NCBI GenBank assembly: GCA_019873645.1
Contig: JAIOAX010000004.1
Coordinates: 167,317-231,316, forward strand
Length of the DNA: 64,000 bases
Source: Chloroflexota bacterium
GTDB lineage: Bacteria > Chloroflexota > Anaerolineae > B4-G1 > SLSP01
Direction: 5' to 3'
The position numbers and the translations under genes were made by a program. The notes under the pieces were generated by a model. It saw only the letters and a list, made by a program, of their open reading frames with translations, ran no database searches and was not told the DNA's origin. The stretch's first letter is position 1; each line of letters opens with the position of its first letter. Of the stretch, positions 8,764 to 17,558 are shown in pieces.

Positions 8764-9984
8764 GTGGAACGCTCGGTTGTAGGGATTGATGTCGGTAGCC
8801 ACCGCATCCTGGTGCTGGTGGGCGAAATCACAGAAGTCGAAGGCGCGCGCATCGTCGGAGTAGGGCAGGCGCCCAGCCGCGGCGTCAAGAAAGGCGTCAT
8901 TGTCAACGTCAACGAGGCCACTGCCGCCATTGCCGAAGCCGTTGAACGGGCCGAGCAGAGCTCCGGCTACCAGATCGAACGCGCCTATGTCGGCATTGCC
9001 GGCACGCATATCAGCTCGCGGAACAGTCAGGGGGTGGTCGGCGTGGCGCGGCGCGACCGGGGCATCGCCCCCGATGATGTGGATCGCGCCCTGGAAGCCG
9101 CCGGCGCCATCGTCCTCCCACAGAACCAGGAACTGGTGCACATCATCCCCCGCAGCTACACGGTGGACGGTCAGGCAGGGGTGCGTGATCCCCTGGGCAT
9201 GCACGGCTTTCGGCTGGAAGTCGAGGCCCACGTTGTTATGGGATCAAGCACGGCTGTCCAGAACCTGAAAAAATGTGTGCAGGGTGCCGGCATCGAGGTG
9301 AGCGAACTGGTGTTGACCAGCCTGGCGCTGGGCAAAGCCGTGCTCTCCACAACCGAAAAAGAAATGGGCGTGGTGCTGGTGGACATCGGTGAGGGCACGA
9401 CCGACATTGCTATCTTCATTGAAGGTACGGTCTGGCATACACGCTCGCTGCCCATCGGCGGCGAGTACATCACCAATGACATCGCCATTGGCCTGCGCCT
9501 GCCGCCCGAAGCCGCCGAGCAAGTGAAGCTGCGGTATGGACACGCCATCGCCGCGCAGGTCGCCGAGGACGAACGCATCACCATTTCCCCTTACGGCGAA
9601 AGCAGCCCGGTAGTGCTTCCGCGCTGGCGGCTTGCGGAAATCATCCAGGCGCGTTGTGAGGAAATCCTCGAAAACGTGCAACAGGAAATCAAACGTTCCG
9701 GCTACGATGGCCTGCTGCCGGCAGGACTGGTGTTGTGTGGCGGCACGGCGCAGTTGCCGGGCCTGCGCGAACTGGCGCGCGATCTTTTTGGACTGCCGGT
9801 ACAAATCGGCTTGCCGAAAAACATCACCGGCTTAACCGATCAGGTGAACAATCCTGCCGCCGCTGTGGCGGTAGGTTTAGTGGAATGGACCCCCATGTGG
9901 GAAGAAGGCGGCGGTTGGCGGACCGTGCGCATCCCCTGGTGGAAACGTGTCTTGCCCTGGCTGCGGACCCTGTTACCAGAGTGA
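8764..9984 (+). CDS. ftsA: Actin-like cell division protein FtsA
   Basis: Membrane-tethered actin homologue that anchors FtsZ filaments. From the GTG at 8764 it is 406 aa, starting ERSVVGIDVGSHRI (phosphate-1 loop). It has LVDIGEGTTDIAIF near residue 205 (phosphate-2) and LCGGTAQLPGLRELA (adenosine motif). The C-terminal helix WWKRVLPWLRTLL is amphipathic, as expected for membrane binding. AGGGGG lies 8 bp before 8764; in-frame GTGs at 8743 and 8758 are alternatives and the first overlaps the ftsQ stop. Confidence 0.95.
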   Translation: MERSVVGIDVGSHRILVLVGEITEVEGARIVGVGQAPSRGVKKGVIVNVNEATAAIAEAVERAEQSSGYQIERAYVGIAGTHISSRNSQGVVGVARRDRGIAPDDVDRALEAAGAIVLPQNQELVHIIPRSYTVDGQAGVRDPLGMHGFRLEVEAHVVMGSSTAVQNLKKCVQGAGIEVSELVLTSLALGKAVLSTTEKEMGVVLVDIGEGTTDIAIFIEGTVWHTRSLPIGGEYITNDIAIGLRLPPEAAEQVKLRYGHAIAAQVAEDERITISPYGESSPVVLPRWRLAEIIQARCEEILENVQQEIKRSGYDGLLPAGLVLCGGTAQLPGLRELARDLFGLPVQIGLPKNITGLTDQVNNPAAAVAVGLVEWTPMWEEGGGWRTVRIPWWKRVLPWLRTLLPE

Positions 9985-10073
9985 AAGTATGAAGGAAAGG
10001 AGAAATGACAATGAATTATAGTAGCTTATCATCACATCGCAAACAATATCAACACAGCGAAGGAGGCGCTAAA

Positions 10074-11144
10074 ATGACGAGTAAAGGAGAGAACTTCGCC
10101 CAGATCCGCGTGATGGGTGTAGGCGGCGGCGGCAGCAATGCCGTCAATCGTATGATTGCCGAGGGGCTGCAAGGCGTGGATTTCATCGCCGTCAATACCG
10201 ATGCTCAGGCGCTGATGTTGTGCAATGCCCCCAAACTGCTGCGCATCGGCGATACTGTGACACGCGGGTTGGGCGCCGGCGGCAATCCCGAAGAAGGCCG
10301 CAAAGCTGCCGAGGAATCGCAGGACGAAATCCGCGAGGTGCTGCAAGGCTCGGACATGGTCTTCGTGACCGCCGGTATGGGCGGCGGGACAGGCACAGGC
10401 GCCGCGCCAGTGATTGCCCGTATCGCCAAAGAGGAACTCAAGGCCCTGACGATCGGCGTCGTGACGCGCCCCTTCGGTTTTGAAGGCCCGAAACGCGCCC
10501 GCGCTGCCGCTGAAGGCATCGAAGCACTCAAGCAAGTGGTGGATACGCTGATTGTCATCCCCAATGACCGGCTGCTGGAAATCACCGAGAAACGTGTAAG
10601 CCTGGTAGATGCCTTCCGCCTCGCCGATGATGTGCTGCGCCAGGGGATTCAGGGCATCACCGAAGTCATCACCGTGCCCGGCTTGATTAACCTGGACTTC
10701 GCCGATGTGAAGGCGATTATGCAGGAAGGCGGGGCCGCGCTGATGGCCGTGGGCCGTGCTGCCGGTGACAATCGCGCCATCGAAGCCGCGCAGCAGGCAA
10801 TTTCCAGTCGGCTGCTGGACATCACCATTGACGGCGCACGGGGCATCCTCTTCAACATCACCGGCGGCGAGAACCTGACGCTTTACGAGGTCAACGAGGC
10901 GGCTTCGATCATCCGCGAAACCGCCCATCCCGACGTCAATATCATCTTCGGCGCGGTGATTGACAAGGCGATGAATGACGAGGTCCGCATCACCGTTATC
11001 GCCACGGGCTTTGATGGTGAGGAACGCCCGGAGCGCGTGCGTATGCAGCCTCAGCCGCGCCGCGCCGAAACACATGAGCTGTTCAGCGTCAGCGCGGTAG
11101 ATCGTGATAACATCGAAATTCCGGCTTTCCTGCGACGGCGGTAG
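10074..11144 (+). CDS. ftsZ: Cell division GTPase FtsZ
   Basis: Tubulin-like GTPase forming the Z ring. It has [13 protein letters not shown], the tubulin signature [13 protein letters not shown], the T7-loop [11 protein letters not shown] and a C-terminal anchor peptide [10 protein letters not shown] that binds FtsA. The ATG at 10074 is preceded by an ideal AAGGAGG (7-bp spacing) and gives 356 aa. In-frame ATGs at 10005 and 10011 also follow a good site (AAAGGAGAAA) and would add up to 23 polar residues, so two start sites are possible. It closes the dcw cluster. Confidence 0.97.
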   Translation: MTSKGENFAQIRVMGVGGGGSNAVNRMIAEGLQGVDFIAVNTDAQALMLCNAPKLLRIGDTVTRGLGAGGNPEEGRKAAEESQDEIREVLQGSDMVFVTAGMGGGTGTGAAPVIARIAKEELKALTIGVVTRPFGFEGPKRARAAAEGIEALKQVVDTLIVIPNDRLLEITEKRVSLVDAFRLADDVLRQGIQGITEVITVPGLINLDFADVKAIMQEGGAALMAVGRAAGDNRAIEAAQQAISSRLLDITIDGARGILFNITGGENLTLYEVNEAASIIRETAHPDVNIIFGAVIDKAMNDEVRITVIATGFDGEERPERVRMQPQPRRAETHELFSVSAVDRDNIEIPAFLRRR

Positions 11145-11420
11145 GGGAGTAGCCGGTAGACAGAGAAATGTAGCGCAAGCTGTCAGCTTGCGTAGCGTAA
11201 ACTGTTAGCTTGTGGTTGGTAAAACTATACCACGAATCTACACGAATCTACACGAATTTCGGTTCCTGTGCGTGAAGATTCGTGCGGATTCGTGGTTTGT
11301 GTCTGATACCGGCCTGACGGTTTTTTTCAGAAAAACTCGCCGGGCCTTTTTATTACCGTTATCTTCAAAATGACCGTTTTCATGGTATAATCATGCCGTT
11401 TAGCGTGGAGGGATGACGGC
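11145..11420. other. Intergenic region after ftsZ with hairpins and word repeats
   Basis: The 276-bp gap holds a perfect 9-bp hairpin at 11174-11192 (CGCAAGCTG, 1-nt loop). Next come three CACGAATCTA-like words at 11230-11259 and their complement at 11275-11298, forming an inverted repeat. A T-rich stretch near 11322 could serve as a weak ftsZ terminator. No gene is visible. Confidence 0.6.
11363..11391 (+). promoter_or_regulatory. Probable promoter of ABC-2 transporter genes
   Basis: A perfect -10 box TATAAT at 11386-11391, preceded by TGG (partly extended -10), lies 29 bp before the ATPase start. The -35 region at 11363-11368 (CTTCAA) is weak at 17-bp spacing. Confidence 0.55.
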
Positions 11421-12359
11421 ATGATTGAGATAGAAGGCTTAAGCAAGCAGTTTGACACGCTGCTGGCTGTGGACAACATCACCTTGACGGTGCGCCCTGG
11501 CGAAGTATTGGCACTGTTAGGCCCCAACGGCGCCGGTAAGACCACCACCATCCGCATGCTCTCTGCAATTCTCAAGCCCACGGCCGGGCGCGCGCGCGTC
11601 GCCGGCTACGACGTTGCCACGCAGAGCCACATCGTGCGGCGCCATGTCGGCGTGCTCACCGAAGCGCCGGGCCTGTACAGCCGCATGTCAGGCCGCGAGT
11701 ACCTGGACTTTTTCGGCCAGTTATGCCGGCTCTCCACCAAAGCGCGTAAAGAGCGTATCGCCTTCCTGGCCGAGACGTTTAAGATGAGTTACGCCCTTGA
11801 CCGCCGCCTGGGAGAATACTCCAAAGGCATGGCGCAGAAAATCGCCCTGATGCGCGCCTTATTGCACGATCCCCCGGTCTTGCTGCTCGATGAACCAACC
11901 TCGGCGATGGACCCGGAAAGCTCCCGGTTGGTCCGCGATACCATTCTGCAACTGCGCCGCGACGCACACCGCGCCATTATCGTCTGTACCCATAACCTGC
12001 CGGAGGCCGAGGAACTGGCCGACCGCATTGCCATTATCCGTCAGGGGCAGATCGTCGAACAAGGCACCGCTGCCGAGTTGAAAACCCGGCTGCTCGGCCC
12101 GCCGTTGATGGAAATCCGTCTGCTTGATGCACCGCACAACGGCGTCGTGGCGTTGATCGAAGGTTTTGCCTCTGTAGCCGACAGCGGCGCGGACTGGATA
12201 CGTTATCGCACCGCCGACCCGGCAGTGACGAACCCGGCGCTCTTGCGCGCGCTTGCGGCAGCCGATATTCCGGTCGTGACGCTGAGTGAGGTTGCCCAAA
12301 GCCTGGAGGCGGTTTATTTGCGCGTGGTGGGTGAAGGAAAACAGGCGCGTGGCGAGTAG
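11421..12359 (+). CDS. ABC-2 type exporter ATP-binding protein
   Basis: A 312-aa ATPase subunit of an ABC-2 (NatA/CcmA-like) exporter. It has Walker A GPNGAGKTTT near residue 35, a signature LGEYSKGMAQKIALMRALL, Walker B VLLLDEPTSAMDPES, and an H-loop histidine in IVCTHNLPEAEE. A C-terminal ~90-residue extension is typical of this class. It is directly followed by its permease. The substrate cannot be read from sequence. The last codons run into the heptamer repeat at 12351. Confidence 0.88.
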   Translation: MIEIEGLSKQFDTLLAVDNITLTVRPGEVLALLGPNGAGKTTTIRMLSAILKPTAGRARVAGYDVATQSHIVRRHVGVLTEAPGLYSRMSGREYLDFFGQLCRLSTKARKERIAFLAETFKMSYALDRRLGEYSKGMAQKIALMRALLHDPPVLLLDEPTSAMDPESSRLVRDTILQLRRDAHRAIIVCTHNLPEAEELADRIAIIRQGQIVEQGTAAELKTRLLGPPLMEIRLLDAPHNGVVALIEGFASVADSGADWIRYRTADPAVTNPALLRALAAADIPVVTLSEVAQSLEAVYLRVVGEGKQARGE

Positions 12360-12373
12360 CGAATGGCGAATGG
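12351..12373. repeat. Three heptamers before the ABC permease ribosome binding site
   Basis: Three 7-bp words of the form RGCGARY overlap the stop codon of the ATPase gene and end at the GGAGGAACA ribosome binding site of the permease. This is a small member of the word-repeat family. Confidence 0.7.
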
Positions 12374-12383
12374 AGGAACAGGC

Positions 12384-13847
12384 ATGGAGAATATGAGCGC
12401 CGGTCGGCTTGGATGGCGTTTGAGGGAAAGCTTTGGACCGATTTTGGTGATCGTGCGACGTGAGCTAAAAGACACGCTGCGCGACTGGCGCATCGTCTTG
12501 CCCATCGTGATTTTGGTAACGGCGTTTCCCTTCATAGCCAACCTGGCGGCCAGTCGGGGAATGGAATTCGTCAATCAGTACGGGGCCAAGCTGATTATCG
12601 AGCGACTTTTACCCTTTATGATGTTGGTCGTCGGCTTCTTTCCCAGTTCTTTCTCGCTGGTCATCGCGTTGGAAACCTTCATCGGTGAAAAGGAACGCCG
12701 CAGCCTGGAGCCACTGTTGGCGACGCCGCTGACCGACCTGCAATTGTATATCGGCAAGTTGATCGCCACCACCATTTTGCCCGTTCTCGCCAGCTATTTG
12801 GGGATGGGCGCCTATCTGTTGTTGCTGAAATTCTCGTTGCACTGGCAGCCAACGCCGGACCTGTTGCTGGTTTCCATGGCGCTCTCGACAGCCGAAGCCC
12901 TGGTGATGGTCGCCGGCGCCGTCATCGTTTCCAGCCAGACCACGAGCGTGCGCGCTGCCAACCTGCTTGCCAGCTTCATCATCATTCCGATGGCGTTCCT
13001 CCTGCAAGCCGAGGCCAGTTTTCTGCTTTTCGCAGATTATACGACGTTGTGGTTGATTGCCCTGTTCCTGGTGGTGTTGAACATTTTGCTCATCCGTCTG
13101 GGCATCCGCGTCTTCAACCGCGAACGACTGCTGGGACGCGATATTGACCAGCTCAACCTGCGTTATGCCGCCCGCGTCTTCTGGGAAGCTGCCTGGCCCC
13201 ATCACGGTTTGAAAGCTCTGTATACCCGCGAAGTTCCGGCATTGATCCGTAAATTATGGCCGGAACTGTTGCTCACAACGCTGGTGACCATTGGCGGCGG
13301 CCTGTATGTGGGAATGTGGGGCGTGGCGCGCTTCCCCCTGCCGGCCGAGGTGTTTAATACTACGACCCTCAGCGATCTCGAAAGCATCGGCGCGATGGTC
13401 ACGGAGAGCGGCCTGCTGACCACCTTTTCGCCTTGGGCGGTGTTGTTGAACAACGTGCGTTCGTTGCTGCTGGGGGCACTGTTGGGCTTTTTCTCACTGG
13501 GGATTCTGGCGTTGTTGCTGCTGCTCGCGCCTGTGGCGATTGTGGTCTACATTGTGGCGCAGGTCGGCAAAATTGGGTTCGAGCCGTGGGCGTTTTTAAG
13601 CGTCACCGTCCTCCCTCACGGGATCGTGGAATTGCCGGCTGCTATCCTGGCAACGGCTCAGGCGATGCGTATAGGCGACATCGTGCTCACACCGCAAGAT
13701 GACGGGGGCGGCGCAGTGGGGATGATCCGTGAACTGGGGCACTTACTCAAACTGATGGGAAGCGTGGTGATTCCATTGTTGTTGCTTGCGGCATGGATTG
13801 AAACCCACATCACGCCGCAGCTTCTGTTGAAGTTCCTGGGGCACTAA
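12384..13847 (+). CDS. ABC-2 type transporter permease
   Basis: A 487-aa integral membrane partner of the preceding ATPase. It has a cytoplasmic N-terminus with the RRELKDTLRDWR segment common in NatB/ABC-2 permeases. At least six hydrophobic segments follow (residues ~37-55, ~78-100, ~125-155, ~160-185, ~200-235 and ~360-400). A KERRSLEPLLATPLTD coupling motif precedes span 3. The ATG at 12384 has GGAGGAACA upstream; an in-frame ATG at 12363 lies inside the repeat and lacks a site. Export substrate unknown. Confidence 0.85.
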   Translation: MENMSAGRLGWRLRESFGPILVIVRRELKDTLRDWRIVLPIVILVTAFPFIANLAASRGMEFVNQYGAKLIIERLLPFMMLVVGFFPSSFSLVIALETFIGEKERRSLEPLLATPLTDLQLYIGKLIATTILPVLASYLGMGAYLLLLKFSLHWQPTPDLLLVSMALSTAEALVMVAGAVIVSSQTTSVRAANLLASFIIIPMAFLLQAEASFLLFADYTTLWLIALFLVVLNILLIRLGIRVFNRERLLGRDIDQLNLRYAARVFWEAAWPHHGLKALYTREVPALIRKLWPELLLTTLVTIGGGLYVGMWGVARFPLPAEVFNTTTLSDLESIGAMVTESGLLTTFSPWAVLLNNVRSLLLGALLGFFSLGILALLLLLAPVAIVVYIVAQVGKIGFEPWAFLSVTVLPHGIVELPAAILATAQAMRIGDIVLTPQDDGGGAVGMIRELGHLLKLMGSVVIPLLLLAAWIETHITPQLLLKFLGH

Positions 13848-14042
13848 TACACCACGGCGGAAATAACTTCGCGGTTAAATCACTCTTCCATTGCTCAAAT
13901 CCATTGCTCAAAGGGGAACGCCAGTTCCCCACGCAGCATCAGCGCCCAACATAACACCCTGAAACCGCGTGCAAATCTTGCTAACCGGTGCGAGATTTCC
14001 CAGGATGTACCAGACACCCTGCACCAATCCGATTCCCAGACT

Positions 14043-14082
14043 CCTGACCACCCGACTACCCGACTATTGACTACCCGACTCT
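14043..14082. repeat. Word repeat at 3' end of the 78-aa gene
   Basis: CCCGACTA-type words of 7-8 bp repeat about four times and overlap the 3' end of the minus-strand gene at 14064. A hairpin (GGGGAAC arms, 4-nt loop) lies nearby at 13913-13930. Confidence 0.65.
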
Positions 14083-14300
14083 TTGTCTTGTTCCGCCGCC
14101 GGCACCTGCATCACCGGGCGACAGGTCACATGCAGGTACGCGAAATCCCCCATCGGCGGCACCAATTCCTGCACTTCCACGATTTCACATAGCTGGTCGC
14201 CCAGTTCTACGTGTGCACCAACTTCTGGTGCATATTCCTGGTTGATCACCGCACCGCGCCGATGGCCCCCGATAATGACATAGCTCACTTTGTAGATCAT
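14064..14300 (-). CDS. Conserved small protein, unknown
   Basis: A 78-aa protein of beta-rich character (YKVSYVIIGGHRRG..., then alternating hydrophobic and charged residues) with no signal or membrane span. Its ATG overlaps the stop of the cNMP-binding gene by 4 bp, so the two are co-translated and probably act together. I do not recognise the family. The last few residues are encoded by a word repeat. Confidence 0.6.
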   Translation of the reverse strand: MIYKVSYVIIGGHRRGAVINQEYAPEVGAHVELGDQLCEIVEVQELVPPMGDFAYLHVTCRPVMQVPAAEQDKESGSQ

Positions 14301-14761
14301 AGGTGCATCACCTCGTCCGGCGCCGTCGTCGTCAGATTCCGGATGCGCAATTTGAAAGCCAGGTCACGGGCAATGTTGATAACCATGCGGTAGCCCACTT
14401 GAGGTTCCTGTTCCCAAAAACGCATCAGCTCGACCCCATCGAAAGTCAGCAAGGTTGCCTCGGCAGAAATACAGCGGATCGTCGCCGAGCGTGGGCCGGC
14501 ATCCAGCAACGCCATCTCGCCAAAATTCTGCCCGGCCCCTAAAATCACCAGGCTGGTGGTGTTCTCGGCAAGCTCAGAGACGACTTCAACCTGCCCTTTC
14601 AGTACGACGTAAAGGGCAGTGCTTTGCTCACCGGCGCGCAACACCACATCGCCCCGACGAAAAACGGACACCCGACCGATCCCGGCAAGCGCTACCAATT
14701 GCTTTTCATTCAACCCCGTGAAGAGCTCTATTGTGCGCAAAACAGCCGGCGTGATTTCCAT
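14297..14761 (-). CDS. Stand-alone cyclic-nucleotide-binding domain protein
   Basis: A 154-aa protein consisting of one CAP-family sensor domain. The phosphate-binding cassette FGEMALLDAGPRSATIRC is intact (conserved Glu and Arg), and the beta-barrel glycines are present. There is no helix-turn-helix, so it is not a CRP-type transcription factor; it probably signals to a partner, perhaps the overlapping small protein. The ATG at 14761 follows GTGGAGGTGCGCG; the ATG at 14776 is less likely. The ligand is not determined. Confidence 0.82.
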   Translation of the reverse strand: MEITPAVLRTIELFTGLNEKQLVALAGIGRVSVFRRGDVVLRAGEQSTALYVVLKGQVEVVSELAENTTSLVILGAGQNFGEMALLDAGPRSATIRCISAEATLLTFDGVELMRFWEQEPQVGYRMVINIARDLAFKLRIRNLTTTAPDEVMHL

Positions 14762-14871
14762 CGCGCACCTCCACAATCGCTATATCGAATCAAGGAATAC
14801 CCACAGGGTTCTAACCTTATGCTTTCATTCTACTGCCAAAAACGCTTTTTTGCAAGGGTGTGCGCAATTAG

Positions 14872-14893
14872 GGGTGCATTTCAAGACGGGGGC
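14872..14893 (+). mobile_element. Solo end of MITE-like element B
   Basis: The sequence GGGTGCATTTCA followed by a G-rich block matches the outer end of the element at 19009-19161, but no second end follows. It is probably a truncated remnant. Confidence 0.5.
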
Positions 14894-14925
14894 AGGTTTT
14901 TTGAGTTTTCCCCTCTCACCCCCTG

Positions 14926-14959
14926 CCTCCGCTCTCCCCGCACGTGGGGAGAGCGGAGG
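14926..14959. repeat. 14-bp perfect hairpin downstream of ftsK
   Basis: The arms CCTCCGCTCTCCCC and its complement are separated by 6 nt. It lies between the ftsK stop and the cNMP gene. No T tract follows on the minus strand, so intrinsic termination is unproven; it may be a dispersed intergenic palindrome. Confidence 0.6.
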
Positions 14960-15046
14960 ATTTCTCAAAGGGGGATTTGGAGCGGCTTCACCGCCCCCAA
15001 TCCCCCTCTATCAGTGCAGAGGGAACGCTCATACTGTGGCGAACCG

Positions 15047-17431
15047 TTACATTTTTTCTTCTTCGGAATGGAGGGATTGGAGGAGCGCTTCGGCGACGGC
15101 GCGGTTAATTTTGCGGAATTGTCCCTCAGTTTCCGGGGTGACGATCCCCATATCTGCCAGTTGTTCCACAAGCCGCGCCGAGCGCGTGTACCCGATGCGC
15201 AACCGCCGTTGCAACAGCGAAACCGAGGCGCGGTTCTCCATCAGAAAAATTTCCACCGCCGTGGGCAAAAGTGGGTCCTCGAATTGCCCGGCAGCGGCCG
15301 TTTCATCCTCAAATTCGGGGAACAATGCCGGTTGCGTGGGCGGCGCTTCTTCGATGACGGTAGCAGCTTTGGGTTTGGGAAAATCTACCGGCTGCGGCGA
15401 TTTCCCCGGCTCGATGGCATTGCGCCAGAAGGTGATCAGGCGCTCCAATTCGTGGTCGGAGACGAAGGCCCCTTGCAGGCGCAGCGGCTGGCTGACATCC
15501 GGCGGCATGAAGAGCATATCGCCGCGCCCCAATAGCCGCTCGGCGCCGGGCATGTCCAGGATCACCCGTGAATCCACCGACGAGGCGACGGCAAACGCGA
15601 TGCGCGCTGGAAAGTTGGCCTTGATCAGCCCCGTCACCACGTCTACGCTGGGACGCTGTGTGGCAATGATCAGGTGGATGCCGGTCGCCCGCGCCATCTG
15701 CGCCAGGCGGCACAACGCGCGCTCGGTCTCTTCCGGTGCTTGCATCATCAGGTCGGCTAATTCATCCACCAGAACGGCGATGTAGGGGATGGGTGACTCG
15801 TCCGCCGACTTGCTCACACGCTGGTTGTAATCTTCAATGTTGCGCGCGCCGATCTGGGCGAAACGCCGATAGCGTCCGTCCATCTCGCGCATGATCCACT
15901 TCAGGGCCGGCACCACCCGTTCTACATCCACGATGACCGGCGCCAAGAGGTGCGGGATGCCGTTGTACTGCGTCAATTCGACCCGTTTAGGGTCCACCAT
16001 CAACAAGCGCAGCGTATCAGGCGTGTTTTGCAGCAGCAGCGCGGCGATGATGGCGTTCACACATACCGACTTGCCGGCCCCGGTCGCGCCGGCAATGAGC
16101 ATGTGCGGCATGGCGCGCAAATCCGCCGCCACCGCCTGCCCGGAAACGTCCTGGCCCAATCCCAGGCGCAGACGCCCCTTGAGCCTGGCGAAGCCTTCCG
16201 ACTCCATAATATCGCGCAGTGAAACCAACGCCGGCTCCTCGTTGGGGACTTCAATGCCCACCAGCCCCTTGCCGGGGATGGGTGCCTGAATGCGGATGCT
16301 GCGCGCGGAGAGCGCCAGCGCCAGGTCGTCGGCCAGATTGGCGATCTTGCTGACCTTGACTTTCGTGGTTTTACCGTTGCGCCCGGTGATGAAGAGCGGC
16401 TCCGCGCCGTATTGCGTCACGACCGGTCCCTGGTTGATCTCGCGCACATGTACCGGCGCTCCCAGGCTTTCCAGCGTTTTTTCGATGATGCGTACTTGCT
16501 TGCGGATCAAATCCTCACTGTAATATTGCTCACTGCCTTCTTCCAAAACATCGGCCACACTGGGCAAACGCCATGCCTGAGTGCCGACCGCTAACGTGGG
16601 GCCTTCAAATTCCACGCCACCGTTGCCGTTGGCAGGGCGGGTGGCGATGTGGATGCGCGGCTCGTTGTCTACCGTATCCTCTTTCTTGCGGCCGCGTGGC
16701 GGCTTGGAGTCGGCGGCCTCGGCCGCGCCACCGAGGATAAGCGGCTCCGGCGGCGGGCCGGTCGGCGTCATTGTCTCAGGGGGCAGAGGAAGCTGGGAGA
16801 TGTCCAGCGGTGACGCCGGGCGTCGGCGGCGTTCGGCACGTTCACTCAGCAGACGGACGATGTCGGCAGGTGAAATGCCGGCAATAAACGAACTGACGAT
16901 CAGCCAGGCCAGCACCAACAGGAGGATGACCCCGGCCTTGCCCAGTGCCTTGACGCCCACATCCAGCAGCAACGCCCCCATCAATCCGCCGCCCTTGCCA
17001 TCCGCGCCGAGTTTGTAGAGGTCCACCTGTGGCTGCGCCAGGCTGACGGTCAAATGCAACGTTGTCAGGGCGACGAAGAAGCCGATCACTGCGCCGATGA
17101 CCTGTTCGGGGTCAAGATGAGGCAGGTGTTCCTCAAACCGCCGCAGGATGAGCCATAATCCCACGCCGCCGAAGAATACCGGCATCACATACATCCCCCA
17201 ACCGAACGCCTGCGACAGCACCGCGATCCACCATTCCGGCAACGCCCCCCGCTGCGCCGAGATGAAGCTCAAAATCGTGAGCAGGGCCAGAAAAAACAGG
17301 GTGTATCCCAGAACGTCGAGTTTCTGGTCCGTACTAAGGCGGTTCCACAAGGAGAGGCGCTGCGTCTTGCGCCTGGAAGTGCGTGATGCTGAGCGTCCAC
17401 GTGAACGCGAAGCCGTTGCTTTCTTGGTCAT
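15047..17431 (-). CDS. ftsK: DNA translocase FtsK/SpoIIIE
   Basis: A septal ATP-driven DNA pump that clears the chromosome from the closing septum. The 794-aa protein has a basic N-terminus, four membrane spans (residues ~35-190) and a short variable linker. The RecA-like motor carries Walker A AGATGAGKSVCVN near residue 449 and Walker B IAVLVDELADLMM near 552. A C-terminal winged-helix gamma domain (residues ~725-785, LLQRRLRIGYTRSARLVEQLADMGIV) would read KOPS sites. It lies 127 bp downstream of radA. It is complete; the linker is shorter than in E. coli. Confidence 0.96.
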   Translation of the reverse strand: MTKKATASRSRGRSASRTSRRKTQRLSLWNRLSTDQKLDVLGYTLFFLALLTILSFISAQRGALPEWWIAVLSQAFGWGMYVMPVFFGGVGLWLILRRFEEHLPHLDPEQVIGAVIGFFVALTTLHLTVSLAQPQVDLYKLGADGKGGGLMGALLLDVGVKALGKAGVILLLVLAWLIVSSFIAGISPADIVRLLSERAERRRRPASPLDISQLPLPPETMTPTGPPPEPLILGGAAEAADSKPPRGRKKEDTVDNEPRIHIATRPANGNGGVEFEGPTLAVGTQAWRLPSVADVLEEGSEQYYSEDLIRKQVRIIEKTLESLGAPVHVREINQGPVVTQYGAEPLFITGRNGKTTKVKVSKIANLADDLALALSARSIRIQAPIPGKGLVGIEVPNEEPALVSLRDIMESEGFARLKGRLRLGLGQDVSGQAVAADLRAMPHMLIAGATGAGKSVCVNAIIAALLLQNTPDTLRLLMVDPKRVELTQYNGIPHLLAPVIVDVERVVPALKWIMREMDGRYRRFAQIGARNIEDYNQRVSKSADESPIPYIAVLVDELADLMMQAPEETERALCRLAQMARATGIHLIIATQRPSVDVVTGLIKANFPARIAFAVASSVDSRVILDMPGAERLLGRGDMLFMPPDVSQPLRLQGAFVSDHELERLITFWRNAIEPGKSPQPVDFPKPKAATVIEEAPPTQPALFPEFEDETAAAGQFEDPLLPTAVEIFLMENRASVSLLQRRLRIGYTRSARLVEQLADMGIVTPETEGQFRKINRAVAEALLQSLHSEEEKM

Positions 17432-17453
17432 GATTGTTATCCCATATTTTTTG

Positions 17454-17557
17454 CCCGCAAGTGATTGCGGGACAAGTTATTTAATTGCTTAGGCCGGCCT
17501 CCAGACCGTGCCCGCTATTTGATCGCTCGGGCCGGTCTCCAGACCGCGCCCGTGCAG
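17454..17557. repeat. REP-like hairpins between radA and ftsK
   Basis: A 7-bp hairpin (CCCGCAA arms) at 17454-17471 is followed by two direct copies of a motif close to GGCCGGTCTCCAGACCGCGCC, about 40 bp apart. Each can fold on itself (GGTCT/AGACC). The same motif forms the core of the MITE-like elements at 19009 and 46276. Confidence 0.7.
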
Positions 17558-17558
17558 G

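Noticed and set aside
10032..11075. 347-aa open frame on the minus strand opposite ftsZ
   Set aside because: It mirrors the codon structure of ftsZ, has a His/Asp/Gly-rich composition typical of antisense frames and no ribosome binding site.
13848..14063. RNA gene in the gap after the ABC permease
   Set aside because: I could fold only one short hairpin; no tRNA-like or known ncRNA pattern is visible here or elsewhere in the window.
14926..14959. ftsK intrinsic terminator
   Set aside because: The stem is strong but no T tract follows on the minus strand; kept only as a palindrome.
14619..15785. Plus-strand frames of 388 and 303 aa crossing the cNMP gene and ftsK
   Set aside because: They run through two well-supported minus-strand genes and an intergenic palindrome and contain no recognisable domain.
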